Source of the DNA: Spirochaetales bacterium
Lineage (GTDB): Bacteria > Spirochaetota > Spirochaetia > Sphaerochaetales > Sphaerochaetaceae
Direction of reading: 5' to 3'
Length of the DNA: 12,768 bases
Assembly (NCBI GenBank): GCA_022785155.1
Contig: JALFRH010000106.1
Location: forward strand, 1 to 12,768
Positions 1-8,302 of this stretch are shown here, piece by piece. Numbering within the stretch: the stretch's first letter is position 1; each line of letters begins with the position of its first letter. Under the pieces are notes generated by a model. That model had not been told where the DNA came from and made no database searches. It saw nothing but the letters and a program-made list of their open reading frames with translations. The position numbers and the translations under genes are program-made.

Positions 1-1
1 C

Positions 2-484
2 TTCGGTCTTATGGTTCTTGTCCCAATGTTCAGAACTGTCTTTGGAAATGGAAAGAGTATTTTGACTGCATCCGTGCTTCTTTCCTTCATGATTCTCCCT
101 ACTATCATCACAGTATCTGAAAGCTCCCTCAGAGCTTTGGACGGTAGCCTTCTTGAAGGTGCCCTGGCTCTTGGAGATTCAAAGGAAAGGGCGGTCTTTA
201 GGGTTATGGTTCCTGCAGCATCCTCAGGAATCCTTTCTTCCGTGATCCTTGGTGTGGGAAGAAGTATCGGAGAGACAATGGCCGTGGTTATGGTTGCAGG
301 AAACCAGCCTAGAATTCCAAGTGGATTATTGGAAGGTGTCAGGACCATGACGGCGAACATCGTCTTGGAAATGGGATATGCAACAGATCTTCATAGAGAG
401 GCGCTGATTGCAACAGGTGCAGTGCTCTTTGTATTCGTTTTGATTCTGAATCTATCCTTCTCCCTTATCAGGAGGAAAAAATGA
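2..484 (+). CDS. pstC: Phosphate ABC transporter permease PstC (C-terminal part, 5' end off-window)
   Basis: This is one of the two inner-membrane channel subunits of the high-affinity phosphate importer PstSCAB. The reading frame is open to the left edge, so the N-terminal half and the true start lie outside the window. The visible ~160 residues have hydrophobic segments at both ends. Between them is the permease EAA loop that docks on the ATPase (EGALALGDSKERAVFRVMVP), followed by the PstC/PstA-typical stretch GRSIGETMAVVMVAGN. The stop TGA (482-484) overlaps the pstA ATG in an ATGA arrangement, so the two are translationally coupled. pstS is expected upstream but is not visible. Assignment as PstC rather than PstA rests on gene order and on a second, PstA-like permease following immediately. 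Confidence 0.93.
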   Translation, partial: FGLMVLVPMFRTVFGNGKSILTASVLLSFMILPTIITVSESSLRALDGSLLEGALALGDSKERAVFRVMVPAASSGILSSVILGVGRSIGETMAVVMVAGNQPRIPSGLLEGVRTMTANIVLEMGYATDLHREALIATGAVLFVFVLILNLSFSLIRRKK

Positions 485-1302
485 AGAACATGAAATCCAA
501 ACTCATAGGAATAATGTTGAAGATCTCCGCCTTCATCGTTTTGTTGATATTGGCAGGAATCATCTTATATGTCCTTATTTTGGGTATCCCACAGATCAAG
601 CTCTCACTTTTCCAGTGGAAATACAACAGTGAAAACGTATCCATGATGCCTGCAATCATTAATACGCTATTTATGATTGTATTGTCCCTTGTCATTGCAA
701 TTCCCTTGGGCTTGGGTGCCGCAATATTCCTGACTCAATATAAGAAGGAAGGGGCTGTTGTAAAGGTCATAAGAATGACCAGTGAGACTCTCTCTGGAAT
801 TCCCTCCATTGTATATGGTCTCTTTGGAAACATTTTCTTCTCCACAGTATGTGGACTTGGATACTCCCTTATCTCCGGTGCCCTGACTATGGCCATCATG
901 ATCCTTCCTTTGATCATGAGGACCAGCGAAGAAGCCTTCTTGGCCCTGTCAAAGGGCTTGGAGGAAAGCTCCTTGGCTTTAGGTGCGGGAAAACTCAGGA
1001 CAATCTCAAAAGTCCTTCTTCCTTCTGCAATGCCTGGCATTATTTCAGGAATAATCCTTGGAATGGGAAGAGTATTGGGGGAAAGCGCAGCACTGATTTA
1101 TACAGCAGGTACGGCAACAGGCCTTGCAGAGAGCCTCTTGTCTCCAGCTAGGACCCTATCTGTACACATGTATGCCCTGACAAGTGAAGGTCTCCATATG
1201 GAGGAGGCCAGAGCCGTGGCTGCAGTACTTATGGTATTGGTATTGATAGTGAACTTCATTTCAAACAGGCTTGGTAAAATGGTCGGAGGAAAGAATGAGT
1301 GA
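481..1302 (+). CDS. pstA: Phosphate ABC transporter permease PstA
   Basis: Second membrane subunit of the phosphate importer, 273 residues, the usual PstA length. A strong AGGAGG (470-475) sits five bases before the ATG, inside the end of pstC. The protein begins with a hydrophobic segment (about residues 10-35). It has several more membrane stretches and carries the EAA coupling loop (EESSLALGAGKLRTISKVLL) followed by GMGRVLGESAALIYTAGT, the PstA counterpart of the motif in the preceding gene. The last 8 bases overlap the start of pstB, consistent with one polycistronic message. The family is clear. No missing segment or unusual codon use was noticed. Confidence 0.95.
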   Translation: MKNMKSKLIGIMLKISAFIVLLILAGIILYVLILGIPQIKLSLFQWKYNSENVSMMPAIINTLFMIVLSLVIAIPLGLGAAIFLTQYKKEGAVVKVIRMTSETLSGIPSIVYGLFGNIFFSTVCGLGYSLISGALTMAIMILPLIMRTSEEAFLALSKGLEESSLALGAGKLRTISKVLLPSAMPGIISGIILGMGRVLGESAALIYTAGTATGLAESLLSPARTLSVHMYALTSEGLHMEEARAVAAVLMVLVLIVNFISNRLGKMVGGKNE

Positions 1303-2050
1303 GAAAATGAAAGCGGAAGATCTTCATCTCTATTATGGAGAGAAAGAAGCGTTGAAAGGAATAAACATATCCATAGACGAGAAGAAGATCGTGTCTCTGA
1401 TAGGTCCTTCAGGTTGTGGAAAGAGTACCTTTCTCAGATGTCTCAATAGAATGAACGACTTGATTAAGGATTGTAGGATCGAAGGAAAGATCTATTATAA
1501 CAATGAAGATATCTATGCTCCCGGTTGTGATACTGCGCAACTGAGAAAGAACGTAGGTATGGTTTTCCAGAAACCAAATCCATTTCCTTTTTCAATATTC
1601 GAAAACATTGCCTATGGCCCCAAGACCCATGGGCTGAAGAAAAAGGTGAAGCTTCAGGAAAAAGTCGAGAAGGCTTTGACCGAGGCGGGTCTATGGGATG
1701 AAGTCAAGGATAGACTCAACTCATCCGCCATGGGGCTCAGCGGCGGCCAGATGCAGAGACTCTGTATTGCAAGAGCCTTGGCTGTAGAGCCTGATGTACT
1801 GCTTCTTGACGAGCCTACATCTGCTTTGGATCCAATAAGCACTGAAAAAATCGAAGAGCTTCTACTGACTCTAAAAGATAGGTACACAATTGTAATTGTC
1901 ACCCACAACATGCAGCAGGCTCTTAGGATAAGCGATATGACGGCATTCTTCCTTTTGGGGGAAATGGTGGAGTATGGTGAGACTACGAAGATGTTCTACA
2001 CCCCCCACGACAAGAGGACGGAAGATTATATTACAGGGAGGTTCGGTTGA
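1295..2050 (+). CDS. pstB: Phosphate ABC transporter ATP-binding protein PstB
   Basis: Cytoplasmic ATPase that drives phosphate import through PstC-PstA. Counting from the ATG at 1295 (251 residues), it shows Walker A GPSGCGKST (37-45), the Q-loop Gln92 in VFQKPNPFP (a PstB hallmark), signature LSGGQ (148-152), Walker B VLLLDEP (168-174) and switch His204. I chose 1295 rather than the upstream in-frame ATG at 1271 because GGAGGA (1285-1290) lies just before it and the protein then begins at normal family length. The start overlaps the pstA stop. The stop TGA at 2048-2050 shares its last base with the phoU ATG. The extended loop between Walker A and the Q-loop (residues about 55-85) is normal for PstB. 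Confidence 0.96.
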   Translation: MSEKMKAEDLHLYYGEKEALKGINISIDEKKIVSLIGPSGCGKSTFLRCLNRMNDLIKDCRIEGKIYYNNEDIYAPGCDTAQLRKNVGMVFQKPNPFPFSIFENIAYGPKTHGLKKKVKLQEKVEKALTEAGLWDEVKDRLNSSAMGLSGGQMQRLCIARALAVEPDVLLLDEPTSALDPISTEKIEELLLTLKDRYTIVIVTHNMQQALRISDMTAFFLLGEMVEYGETTKMFYTPHDKRTEDYITGRFG

Positions 2051-2697
2051 TGAAATCACGTATAGACGAAGAGTTGGATAAACTAGGTTTGGGGACAATG
2101 TCCCTCTCCACACTGGTGGAGGAGGCTTTGGGAATAATAACATCCTCCCTCAACAACTCCTATGGAAAGGAGAGGATCAGGGAGATTGCCCAGGATATTG
2201 AGGAAAAGAGCAAGAGCTTGGAGTCTTCCTGCATTAATCTGCTTCTGAAATATCATCCTGTGGCAAGGGACTTGAAACGCATTTCATCTACACTCTGTAC
2301 AATCAGGGACCTTTCTCGTATCGGTGACAACTCCTTGGATTTCTGCGAGATGCTGGATTATTTGTCTTCTCCGGACATCTGCAGGGAAATAGGGTTGTTG
2401 GATATGGCTTTGAATGTAAAGAAAATGCTTTCTGATGCTATTTCAGTATTTATGTCAAAGGACCTTGACAAGGCAAAGAAGGTGGAGGTCTTTGATGACG
2501 TGGTGGATGAGGGTTTCTCCAATGCCAGAAAGAAGCTCTGCGAATTCATCAGAAGCGGAAGGGATGGATACGAAGAAGCTGCAGATGTGGTCATCGGGGC
2601 AAAGTATCTTGAGAGAATGGGAGACCATGCCGCTTCCATAGCCCATGCTGTAATTGAAGAGTGCGGCACGGTTGAAGATGTGAAAAGTGAAGGTTAA
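2050..2697 (+). CDS. phoU: Phosphate signalling regulator PhoU
   Basis: PhoU links the Pst transporter to the PhoR sensor kinase and dampens phosphate uptake and Pho signalling when phosphate is plentiful. The 215-residue, mostly helical protein has the expected twofold-repeated three-helix bundle. Each half carries the metal-binding signature: RIGDNSLD around residues 90-97 and ERMGDHAASIAH around 188-199. The start is taken as ATG 2050 (TGATG overlap with pstB, GGGAGG at 2036-2041); a TTG at 2047 is possible but less likely. It lies between the transporter ATPase and the two-component genes, the classical place for it. Some PhoU-like proteins have other roles, but context makes the phosphate role near certain. 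Confidence 0.94.
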   Translation: MKSRIDEELDKLGLGTMSLSTLVEEALGIITSSLNNSYGKERIREIAQDIEEKSKSLESSCINLLLKYHPVARDLKRISSTLCTIRDLSRIGDNSLDFCEMLDYLSSPDICREIGLLDMALNVKKMLSDAISVFMSKDLDKAKKVEVFDDVVDEGFSNARKKLCEFIRSGRDGYEEAADVVIGAKYLERMGDHAASIAHAVIEECGTVEDVKSEG

Positions 2698-2706
2698 AAT
2701 AGGTAT

Positions 2707-3384
2707 ATGACTGTCCTTGTTGAAGATGATCCATCCATTAGAAAGCTTGTAGAGTATGCCCTATCCTCCAATTCCATTCCAGTAGTCTCCTTTGCCAGTG
2801 GAGAGGATGCCTTTTCTTCCCTTCCTGACAAAGTGGATCTGTTTCTGTTGGACATAATGCTCCCTGGAATGGATGGAATTGAGATTCTCCATAGAATCAG
2901 GAAAGACGATAAACTGAAAAATACTCCTGTAATCATGCTTACAGCCAAAGATAGCGAATATGACATAGCAAAAGGTCTGGATGAAGGAGCGGATGATTAC
3001 ATCAGCAAGCCTTTCGGCATCCTGGAGCTCATCAGCAGGGTGAAGGCCGCCATCAGACGAAGCGGCATCTCCTACGATGGGGACAAAGCCGAGGACCTGG
3101 AGTGTGAAGGCATCAAACTGGATCTTTCTTCCCATAAGCTTTTCATCAATGAAGAAGAAGTGGTGTTGACCAACAAGGAGTTTGCACTTCTTGAATACTT
3201 TATGACCCATAAAGGCATCGCCCTCTCAAGAGACAAGCTTCTTACAGAGGTCTGGGGATACTCTTATGTAGGAGAGACCAGGACCGTTGATGTACATGTA
3301 AGGCACTTGAGGGAGAAACTGGGTCCTTCTGGAAAAGCCATTGAAACTGTAAAAGGCCTTGGCTACAGATTTGACGGAGAATAA
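2707..3384 (+). CDS. phoB: OmpR/PhoB-family response regulator, phosphate regulon
   Basis: DNA-binding response regulator, 225 residues. The receiver domain (about 1-120) has acidic residues E6-D7-D8, the phospho-acceptor Asp49 in LLDIMLPGMDG, Thr79 and Lys101 (SKPF). The winged-helix effector domain (about 130-225) ends with the typical TVDVHVRHLREKLG and VKGLGYRF. It lies nine bases after phoU and one base before the kinase GTG, so it is the cognate partner of the following sensor. The protein starts rather abruptly (MTVLVEDD); most relatives have one or two more residues. The ribosome site ahead of it is weak, so its translation may depend on coupling to phoU. The symbol phoB (phoP in Firmicutes usage) is by context, not by a unique motif. 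Confidence 0.88.
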   Translation: MTVLVEDDPSIRKLVEYALSSNSIPVVSFASGEDAFSSLPDKVDLFLLDIMLPGMDGIEILHRIRKDDKLKNTPVIMLTAKDSEYDIAKGLDEGADDYISKPFGILELISRVKAAIRRSGISYDGDKAEDLECEGIKLDLSSHKLFINEEEVVLTNKEFALLEYFMTHKGIALSRDKLLTEVWGYSYVGETRTVDVHVRHLREKLGPSGKAIETVKGLGYRFDGE

Positions 3385-3385
3385 A

Positions 3386-5032
3386 GTGAAAAAAACTATA
3401 GCTTTTGTTACAGCTCTCGTGGCTGCAGTATTTATATTGCTTACAGTTGTCGTAACAGCTGTCCTTTATCATGGGGTGTATGAAGACAACGTAAAAGTCA
3501 CACTGTCCGAGGAGCTTGATATCCTTTCCTATCTATATGAGACAGGAGAGGATATAACTGCAATAGGCGGCAGAAATGGCAGACTGACCATTATTGCTCC
3601 TGATGGAAACGTCCTATATGATTCCTCCTCTTCCATAGACACCATGGAAAACCATAGTGAAAGAAAAGAAGTCAGGGAAGCCTTCATAATGGGAAGAGGA
3701 AGCGATGAAAGGCAGAGCAATACTCTATCCATCAAGCAGATATATGAAGCTGTCCTGCTTTCTGATGGAAATGTCCTGAGACTAAGCAAGAATACCTCCA
3801 CGGTCATTGCCTTCTTCTCCATGGTTGCAGGACCTGTAATATCCTTGGTGATAATTCTTCTTATTCTTGTGGTCTTCATAGCCGCCAAGGCCTCTGATTA
3901 CATCGTAAAACCTATCAACGCCCTGGATCTTGATAAGCCTGAAGAGAACAATGTCTATGATGAGATTTCTCCTCTTCTTCTGAAGATAGCAAGACAGAAA
4001 AACCAGGTGAGGGAAGAGATAGAAGATAAAGAAAGGACAAGAAAAGAGTTCGAATTTATCGTCTCATCCCTTTCAGAAGGTCTTGTTGTATTGGGTAAAG
4101 GGGGAAGGATCCTGTCCTTCAATAAGAGTGCGGCAGCCCTCCTGAAGGAAAAGCTTGAGGACAATAAACCCTTCCTTGCATGTTTGGATTCTCCTGAAGC
4201 AAAGGATGTGGTGCTATCCGCCTTCGACGGAAAGGATGGAGAGACATCCTTTGAAGTGTGCTCGAAGATCATAGAGCTATCTGCATACTCCAGCAGAAGC
4301 GGCGGGGCGGTGGTATTGATGAGGGACATAACGGAGAAGAGCGAAAGGGAGAGAATGAGAAAGGAGTTCACTGCAAACGTATCTCACGAACTCAAGACCC
4401 CTATTACAACCATCATGGGCTTCTCTGAACTCCTGGCAAACCCAAATATCGAAAGGGAAAAGGTTACTGACTTTGCTTACGAAATAAACAAGGAAGCCTT
4501 GAGACTCAGGGATATTGTGGGGGATATCATAGAGCTTTCAAGCCTTGACGAGGGTTATGAAAACGAAATCGAAGAGATAGATGTGAAATCTACCGTAAGT
4601 GAGGAAATAGGCAAGCTCCAGCACAAGGCTGAAGAGAACCAGGTTACACTGGAAAACAGAGTGCCTTCCTCCGTCACCATCAATGGCTGGAACAAAGTGT
4701 TTTCGGATGTCATATCCAACCTTCTTGACAACGCCATCAGATACAACAAGAAGGGGGGCTATGTGAAGGTGGACGCCAAAGAAAACAATGGAAAGGTGGA
4801 GATCAGTGTCTCGGACAATGGTATCGGCATTCCTCAGGACTCCATTGAAAGAATCTTCGAACGCTTCTATAGGGTGGACAAGAGCAGAAGCAGGGAGAGC
4901 GGAGGCACAGGCTTAGGCTTATCCATTGTAAAAAACGGTGTCGAGAGAATGGGAGGAGAGGTTTCTGTAAAGAGTAGTCTTGGAGAAGGCAGTGTCTTCA
5001 CCATCATTCTCCCTTGTCACTCCGAGACATAA
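3386..5032 (+). CDS. phoR: PhoR-like membrane sensor histidine kinase
   Basis: Sensor kinase partner of the preceding regulator, 548 residues from the GTG at 3386. That start has GGAG at 3376-3379 and puts MKK directly before the first membrane helix; TTG codons upstream would lie inside the regulator gene. Order: TM1 (about 4-27), extracytoplasmic sensor loop (about 30-138), TM2 (about 140-167), a short HAMP-like linker, a PAS-like domain (about 222-320), dimerisation/phosphoacceptor box with His334 in VSHELKTP, and the ATPase domain with N box NLLDN (445-449), DNGIGIP (from Asp477) and GTGLGLS (507-513). Architecture and operon position match PhoR of the phosphate regulon. No transcription terminator is apparent after the stop. 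Confidence 0.9.
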   Translation: MKKTIAFVTALVAAVFILLTVVVTAVLYHGVYEDNVKVTLSEELDILSYLYETGEDITAIGGRNGRLTIIAPDGNVLYDSSSSIDTMENHSERKEVREAFIMGRGSDERQSNTLSIKQIYEAVLLSDGNVLRLSKNTSTVIAFFSMVAGPVISLVIILLILVVFIAAKASDYIVKPINALDLDKPEENNVYDEISPLLLKIARQKNQVREEIEDKERTRKEFEFIVSSLSEGLVVLGKGGRILSFNKSAAALLKEKLEDNKPFLACLDSPEAKDVVLSAFDGKDGETSFEVCSKIIELSAYSSRSGGAVVLMRDITEKSERERMRKEFTANVSHELKTPITTIMGFSELLANPNIEREKVTDFAYEINKEALRLRDIVGDIIELSSLDEGYENEIEEIDVKSTVSEEIGKLQHKAEENQVTLENRVPSSVTINGWNKVFSDVISNLLDNAIRYNKKGGYVKVDAKENNGKVEISVSDNGIGIPQDSIERIFERFYRVDKSRSRESGGTGLGLSIVKNGVERMGGEVSVKSSLGEGSVFTIILPCHSET

Positions 5033-5096
5033 GGTACGTAATACTAGGCTTTCGTTTTACTCTACAAATTGTATAATTCTCCCAACCGGAGGATAT

Positions 5097-5900
5097 ATGA
5101 AGTTTGTTTTCAATGAAGAGAAAAACGGAAAAATGAGGGAAATATTGATGATGCAGCCAAAGGTGGAGGAGGGTAAGGCTATTCTTGAAAAAGATGAAAC
5201 CGATCCCTATGGTTGGTAAGTATATGGAAAGGCACTGGGACTGGAGAAGAAATATAGGGAAGCGGCAGAAGTCCATTCCCATGGAATAGCATATGCTCCG
5301 TTCTATGCACCAAACTACTTCGGTAGAGGTGGTAAACACTCTCTCTTAGGTGAAAGCTGGCAGGCTGTTGCAGAGTACACAATGTGCATCCAGCTGGATC
5401 CTCAGAATTGGCTTTACCACTACTATAGGGCTACAACCCTTAGACTTATGGATAAAGTTGAGGATTGTCTCTCTGATTTCAGGGCCTGTCTTGATCTTAC
5501 AGCCGAAAATGAACACTATCCTCTTATCCATTGGCTTTATACTTCCTACTGTGAACTTGGTAGGTATAAAGAAGCCCAGGAGTGTTTGTCTCTCATTAAA
5601 GATGATGTGGTTCCTCCTCAGATGAATTATGGTTACAGCATGTGCGTAAAACTCTATAAGGGCCTTGTGAAGCCGGAAGAGTTCATCGATGAAGAGAAAT
5701 GGCCAAGGTCGTTCTTCCAAGGGAAAACAGAGTCCAGTTGGAAGAGAATACTATGCTTTACGGTCTCTATCGGTATTGGATGGTCCATGGCAATGAGGAA
5801 GAGGCCGAGAAAGCCATAAAAAGACTGTTGGAGATAGCATATCCAGGTGCCTTCGGTTATTCCAAGGGCCTTTCCATTGCAAAAAAAGTTGGGTTTGTCA
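5097..5900 (+). pseudogene. Broken TPR-type repeat protein gene (in-frame stop plus frameshift)
   Basis: The remnant starts at ATG 5097 behind GGAGGA (5088-5093), with a TATAAT-like -10 at 5072-5077 but no good -35. It reads 40 codons (MKFVFNEEKNGKMREI onward) to a TAA at 5217-5219. The same frame then continues as clearly protein-like sequence (VYGKALGLEKKYREAAEVH, APNYFGRG, MCIQLDPQNWLYHYYRA, KLYKGLVKPEEFIDEEKW) up to about 5740. The coherent frame then shifts by one base into NTMLYGLYRYWMVHGNEEEA and PGAFGYSKGLSIAKK, running out at about 5900 against the tcdA stop. The alternating helix pattern with LDP and YRA motifs is that of tetratricopeptide-like scaffold proteins; the exact function is unknown. 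Two independent lesions favour real decay over one sequencing error. The 3' end is uncertain. Confidence 0.8.
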
Positions 5901-5907
5901 GTCTTTT

Positions 5908-6609
5908 CTATTTCGATATCAAATCCTTTATTACAGCGGACCCTAGTATCAATCCTGCCACAGAAGGCACAAAGGAAACTGAACCAGGAGTCCTTTTTTC
6001 TTCATTGTTGGCTGCCTCTATTTCTATAGGCTTCTCAGGAGACCAGACAACCTTCAGTTTATTTATTCCTCTCTTTTTCAGTTCTCTTCTCATTACTCTG
6101 GAAAGGGGATCTGTGTGTGTGGAGAACAAGTCCACGACTTTAAAAAGTGTAGGATCCAGTTTGTTGCCGGCACCCATGGATGAGATGATGGGGATATTGA
6201 GTCTGTGGGCAATGCTGACAAGCGCAATTTTCCCTGAGACTGTATCTATGGCATCCACTATGTAGGAAAAAGAAGAGAAGGGAAAGTTCTCTTCCATTCC
6301 AGGAAGAAAGAAGGTGTCGTATTTATGGACGATACAAAATGGATTGATATCTTTGATCCTTTTTTCAGCTACATCGATCTTTTTCTCTCCGATATTTGAA
6401 TGAAGGGCTATAAGCTGGCGGTTGATATTTGATGGAGAGACAGTATCACTATCTATAATGGTAACTTCCCCCACACCACTTCTGACAATAGCTTCCAAGG
6501 CATATCCCCCGACGCCTCCAACACCGAATACTGCAACATGGGCTTTGTTGAGCTTGGATAATCCCTCGTCTCCCAACAGTAGCTTTGTTCTATCAAAAAT
6601 ACCTTCCAT
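5908..6609 (-). CDS. tcdA: tRNA threonylcarbamoyladenosine dehydratase TcdA (CsdL/YgdL)
   Basis: E1-like ATP-dependent enzyme that converts t6A at position 37 of ANN-decoding tRNAs into the cyclic form ct6A. The 233-residue protein has the ThiF/MoeB Rossmann motif GVGGVGG (29-35), the adenylation motif DSDTVSPSNINRQ (53-65) and the second acidic motif VDAIDT (118-123). It also has features particular to TcdA within this superfamily: SSMGAGNKLDPT (143-154), DPLSRVMRRELKKRGI (167-182) and FVPSVAGLILGS (213-224). The ATG at 6609 has an AGAGG-type ribosome site a few bases upstream. It stands alone, convergent with the decayed TPR gene. ThiF or MoeB are less likely because of the VMRRELKKRG block and the absence of thiamin or molybdopterin neighbours. 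Confidence 0.92.
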   Translation of the reverse strand: MEGIFDRTKLLLGDEGLSKLNKAHVAVFGVGGVGGYALEAIVRSGVGEVTIIDSDTVSPSNINRQLIALHSNIGEKKIDVAEKRIKDINPFCIVHKYDTFFLPGMEENFPFSSFSYIVDAIDTVSGKIALVSIAHRLNIPIISSMGAGNKLDPTLFKVVDLFSTHTDPLSRVMRRELKKRGINKLKVVWSPEKPIEIEAANNEEKRTPGSVSFVPSVAGLILGSAVIKDLISK

Positions 6610-6787
6610 CGTTTCCTCTCGCCTTTATTATCCAATATTTCTTTGGAAGATAAAACCGAAGTATAAGGATAAAATGCACTCCGATACCTTGGAGGCAAGA
6701 ACCTCCGAATCATAATTACGTATATTAGTCCCTTGTTTTATTTGGATTGTGTTAGCGTGGTAACATTTTTAGGAATTATCAAAATAA

Positions 6788-6817
6788 TTTATCGCTTTAC
6801 TAGACTAAAGTGATAAA
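6788..6817. promoter_or_regulatory. Inverted repeat, candidate operator upstream of the amino-acid ABC transporter
   Basis: Two 12-base arms, TTTATCGCTTTA and TAAAGTGATAAA, are separated by CTAGAC. Eleven of twelve positions are complementary, and the single mismatch would be a G-U pair in RNA. It ends 36 bases before the binding-protein ATG. It is not followed by a U-tract on the + strand, so it looks like a protein-binding site rather than a terminator. I see no confident -35/-10 pair nearby and cannot name the regulator. Confidence 0.55.
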
Positions 6818-6853
6818 GCAATGTAGTATTAAGACCACTTAGGAGAAAACGAA

Positions 6854-7663
6854 ATGAAAAAAATATTTGTCATAGCAATTGCATTCTTGATGGTGGTTTC
6901 TACGGTATTCGCCCAAGGCTCTGCTGAAAAGGCAGGTGATCGTTCTTTGGAGAAGATAAAGGAAAAAGGAGTCTTTGTCTTAGGACTTGATGACTCCTTC
7001 CCACCTATGGGGTATAGGGATGAAAACAACGAAATCGTTGGCTTCGACATTGACCTTGCCAAGGAAGTCTGTAAGGGACTAGGGGTGGAGTTGAAGTGTC
7101 AGCCAATCGATTGGAGTGCAAAAGAACAGGAACTGGCCACAGGTCAGATCGACTGTATCTGGAATGGATTTACAAAGACAGAAGAAAGGGAAAAGTCAAT
7201 GACTCTTTCAATGGCCTACGTAAACAATGCACAGGTTATTGTCGTGAAGTCTTCCAGTTCCATAAAGACTATAGCAGACCTGAAGGGAAAGAGTATCGGC
7301 GTCCAGGCTGGATCAAGCGGAGAAGAGGCCATCTACGACACAGAGGGCTTTGCTGATTCCGTAAAGGAAATAATCCCGTACAAGGACTATCTCACAGCCC
7401 TTATGGATCTGGAGATCGGAGGCGTGGATGGAATCGTAATGGACCTTTTGGTTGCCAATGACAATATCAACCGCTCCGGCAAGGACTTCAGGATCTTGGA
7501 TGAAACCCTCTCTGCAGAAGAGTACGTAATCGGATTCAGAAAGGGTGAGGTTGCACTTTGCGAAGCTGTTGAAAAGGAACTCTATGCCCTTAAGGACAGT
7601 GGAAAACTTGCTGAAATCGCAACAAAATGGTTCGGTGCCGATATTACAGTGGTAGGTAAATAA
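6854..7663 (+). CDS. Amino-acid ABC transporter substrate-binding protein (SBP_bac_3 family)
   Basis: Periplasmic receptor of a polar amino-acid uptake system, 269 residues. It begins with a Sec signal peptide: MKK, a hydrophobic core to about residue 18, then a VFA|Q cleavage site near residue 20. There is no lipobox cysteine. The mature protein shows the family-3 pattern: a GVFVLGLDDSFPPMGY first strand, GFDIDLAKEVCKGLG, the hinge region after WNGFTKTEEREKSM, and the second-lobe block LKGKSIGVQAGSSGEEA. The aspartate of GFDIDL and the EER(E)K region are where the ligand amino group and carboxylate usually bind. AGGAG (6841-6845) precedes the ATG. First gene of a three-gene transporter operon; substrate (glutamine, cystine, arginine or another) cannot be decided from the sequence. 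Confidence 0.93.
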   Translation: MKKIFVIAIAFLMVVSTVFAQGSAEKAGDRSLEKIKEKGVFVLGLDDSFPPMGYRDENNEIVGFDIDLAKEVCKGLGVELKCQPIDWSAKEQELATGQIDCIWNGFTKTEEREKSMTLSMAYVNNAQVIVVKSSSSIKTIADLKGKSIGVQAGSSGEEAIYDTEGFADSVKEIIPYKDYLTALMDLEIGGVDGIVMDLLVANDNINRSGKDFRILDETLSAEEYVIGFRKGEVALCEAVEKELYALKDSGKLAEIATKWFGADITVVGK

Positions 7664-7665
7664 AT

Positions 7666-8292
7666 ATGAAGTTGATAGGGCAGCTTCTTTCAGGGTCTGT
7701 TATTTCCCTTGAAGTATTCTTCCTGACTCTCATAATGTCTCTCCCCCTTGGCTTTCTTGTGGCCTTGGGGAGAATGAGCAAAGTGAAGGTTGTGAGGGTT
7801 TTGGTTGATACATATATCCAGATTATGAGAGGGACACCTCTGTTGCTGCAGTTGCTCTTCTTCTATTTCGCGCCTTTCTATATCTTCAATGCCTCCCTTC
7901 CTAGATTCGCTTCTGCAATTCTTGCCTTTGTATTGAACTACGCAGCATACTTCGGAGAAATCTATCGGTCTGGTCTTCAGGCATTGGATGTGGGGCAGAA
8001 AGAAGCTGCCAAGGTCTTGGGCTTCTCAAAATCATATACCTTTTTCCATATTGTACTGCCTCAAGTTGTGAAGAATGTTCTTCCTTCCGTTGGAAATGAG
8101 GTTGTGACACTTGTAAAGGATACTGCCCTGGCATCAACCATCGGTGTGGTGGAACTCTTCCGCTTGGCTCAGACAGCTTCTTCCAGAGAGTTCTCCACAA
8201 TGCCTATCTTCATTGCAGGCGTCTTTTACTTCATTATGAATTATCTGGTATCGAGAGTCTTCGATATATTGGAAAGCAAGATGCAATATTGA
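7666..8292 (+). CDS. Amino-acid ABC transporter permease (HisM/GlnP type)
   Basis: Inner-membrane permease of the amino-acid importer, 208 residues. It starts two bases after the binding-protein stop, with GGTAGG (7651-7656) as a likely ribosome site. Family landmarks are the early motif IQIMRGTPLLLQLLF (about 51-65) and the EAA loop EAAKVLGFSKSYTFFHIVLPQ (about 113-133) that contacts the ATPase. A NEVVTLVKDTALAS stretch (about 144-157) is typical of polar amino-acid permeases. Several hydrophobic helices surround these. Only one permease gene is present, so the channel is probably a homodimer, as in many glutamine- or arginine-type systems. Confidence 0.93.
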   Translation: MKLIGQLLSGSVISLEVFFLTLIMSLPLGFLVALGRMSKVKVVRVLVDTYIQIMRGTPLLLQLLFFYFAPFYIFNASLPRFASAILAFVLNYAAYFGEIYRSGLQALDVGQKEAAKVLGFSKSYTFFHIVLPQVVKNVLPSVGNEVVTLVKDTALASTIGVVELFRLAQTASSREFSTMPIFIAGVFYFIMNYLVSRVFDILESKMQY

Positions 8293-8302
8293 GGAGAAAA
8301 CC

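Noticed and set aside
5881..5907. Possible tcdA terminator: T-run on the minus strand (5887-5881)
   Set aside because: Only a 5-bp A/T-rich stem (AAAAG/CTTTT) precedes it; too weak to call.
6689..6708. GGAGG-CAAGAA-CCTCC hairpin between tcdA and the amino-acid transporter
   Set aside because: Only 5 G-C pairs plus one A-T and a wobble, no T-run on either side, and no link to a start codon; left unannotated.
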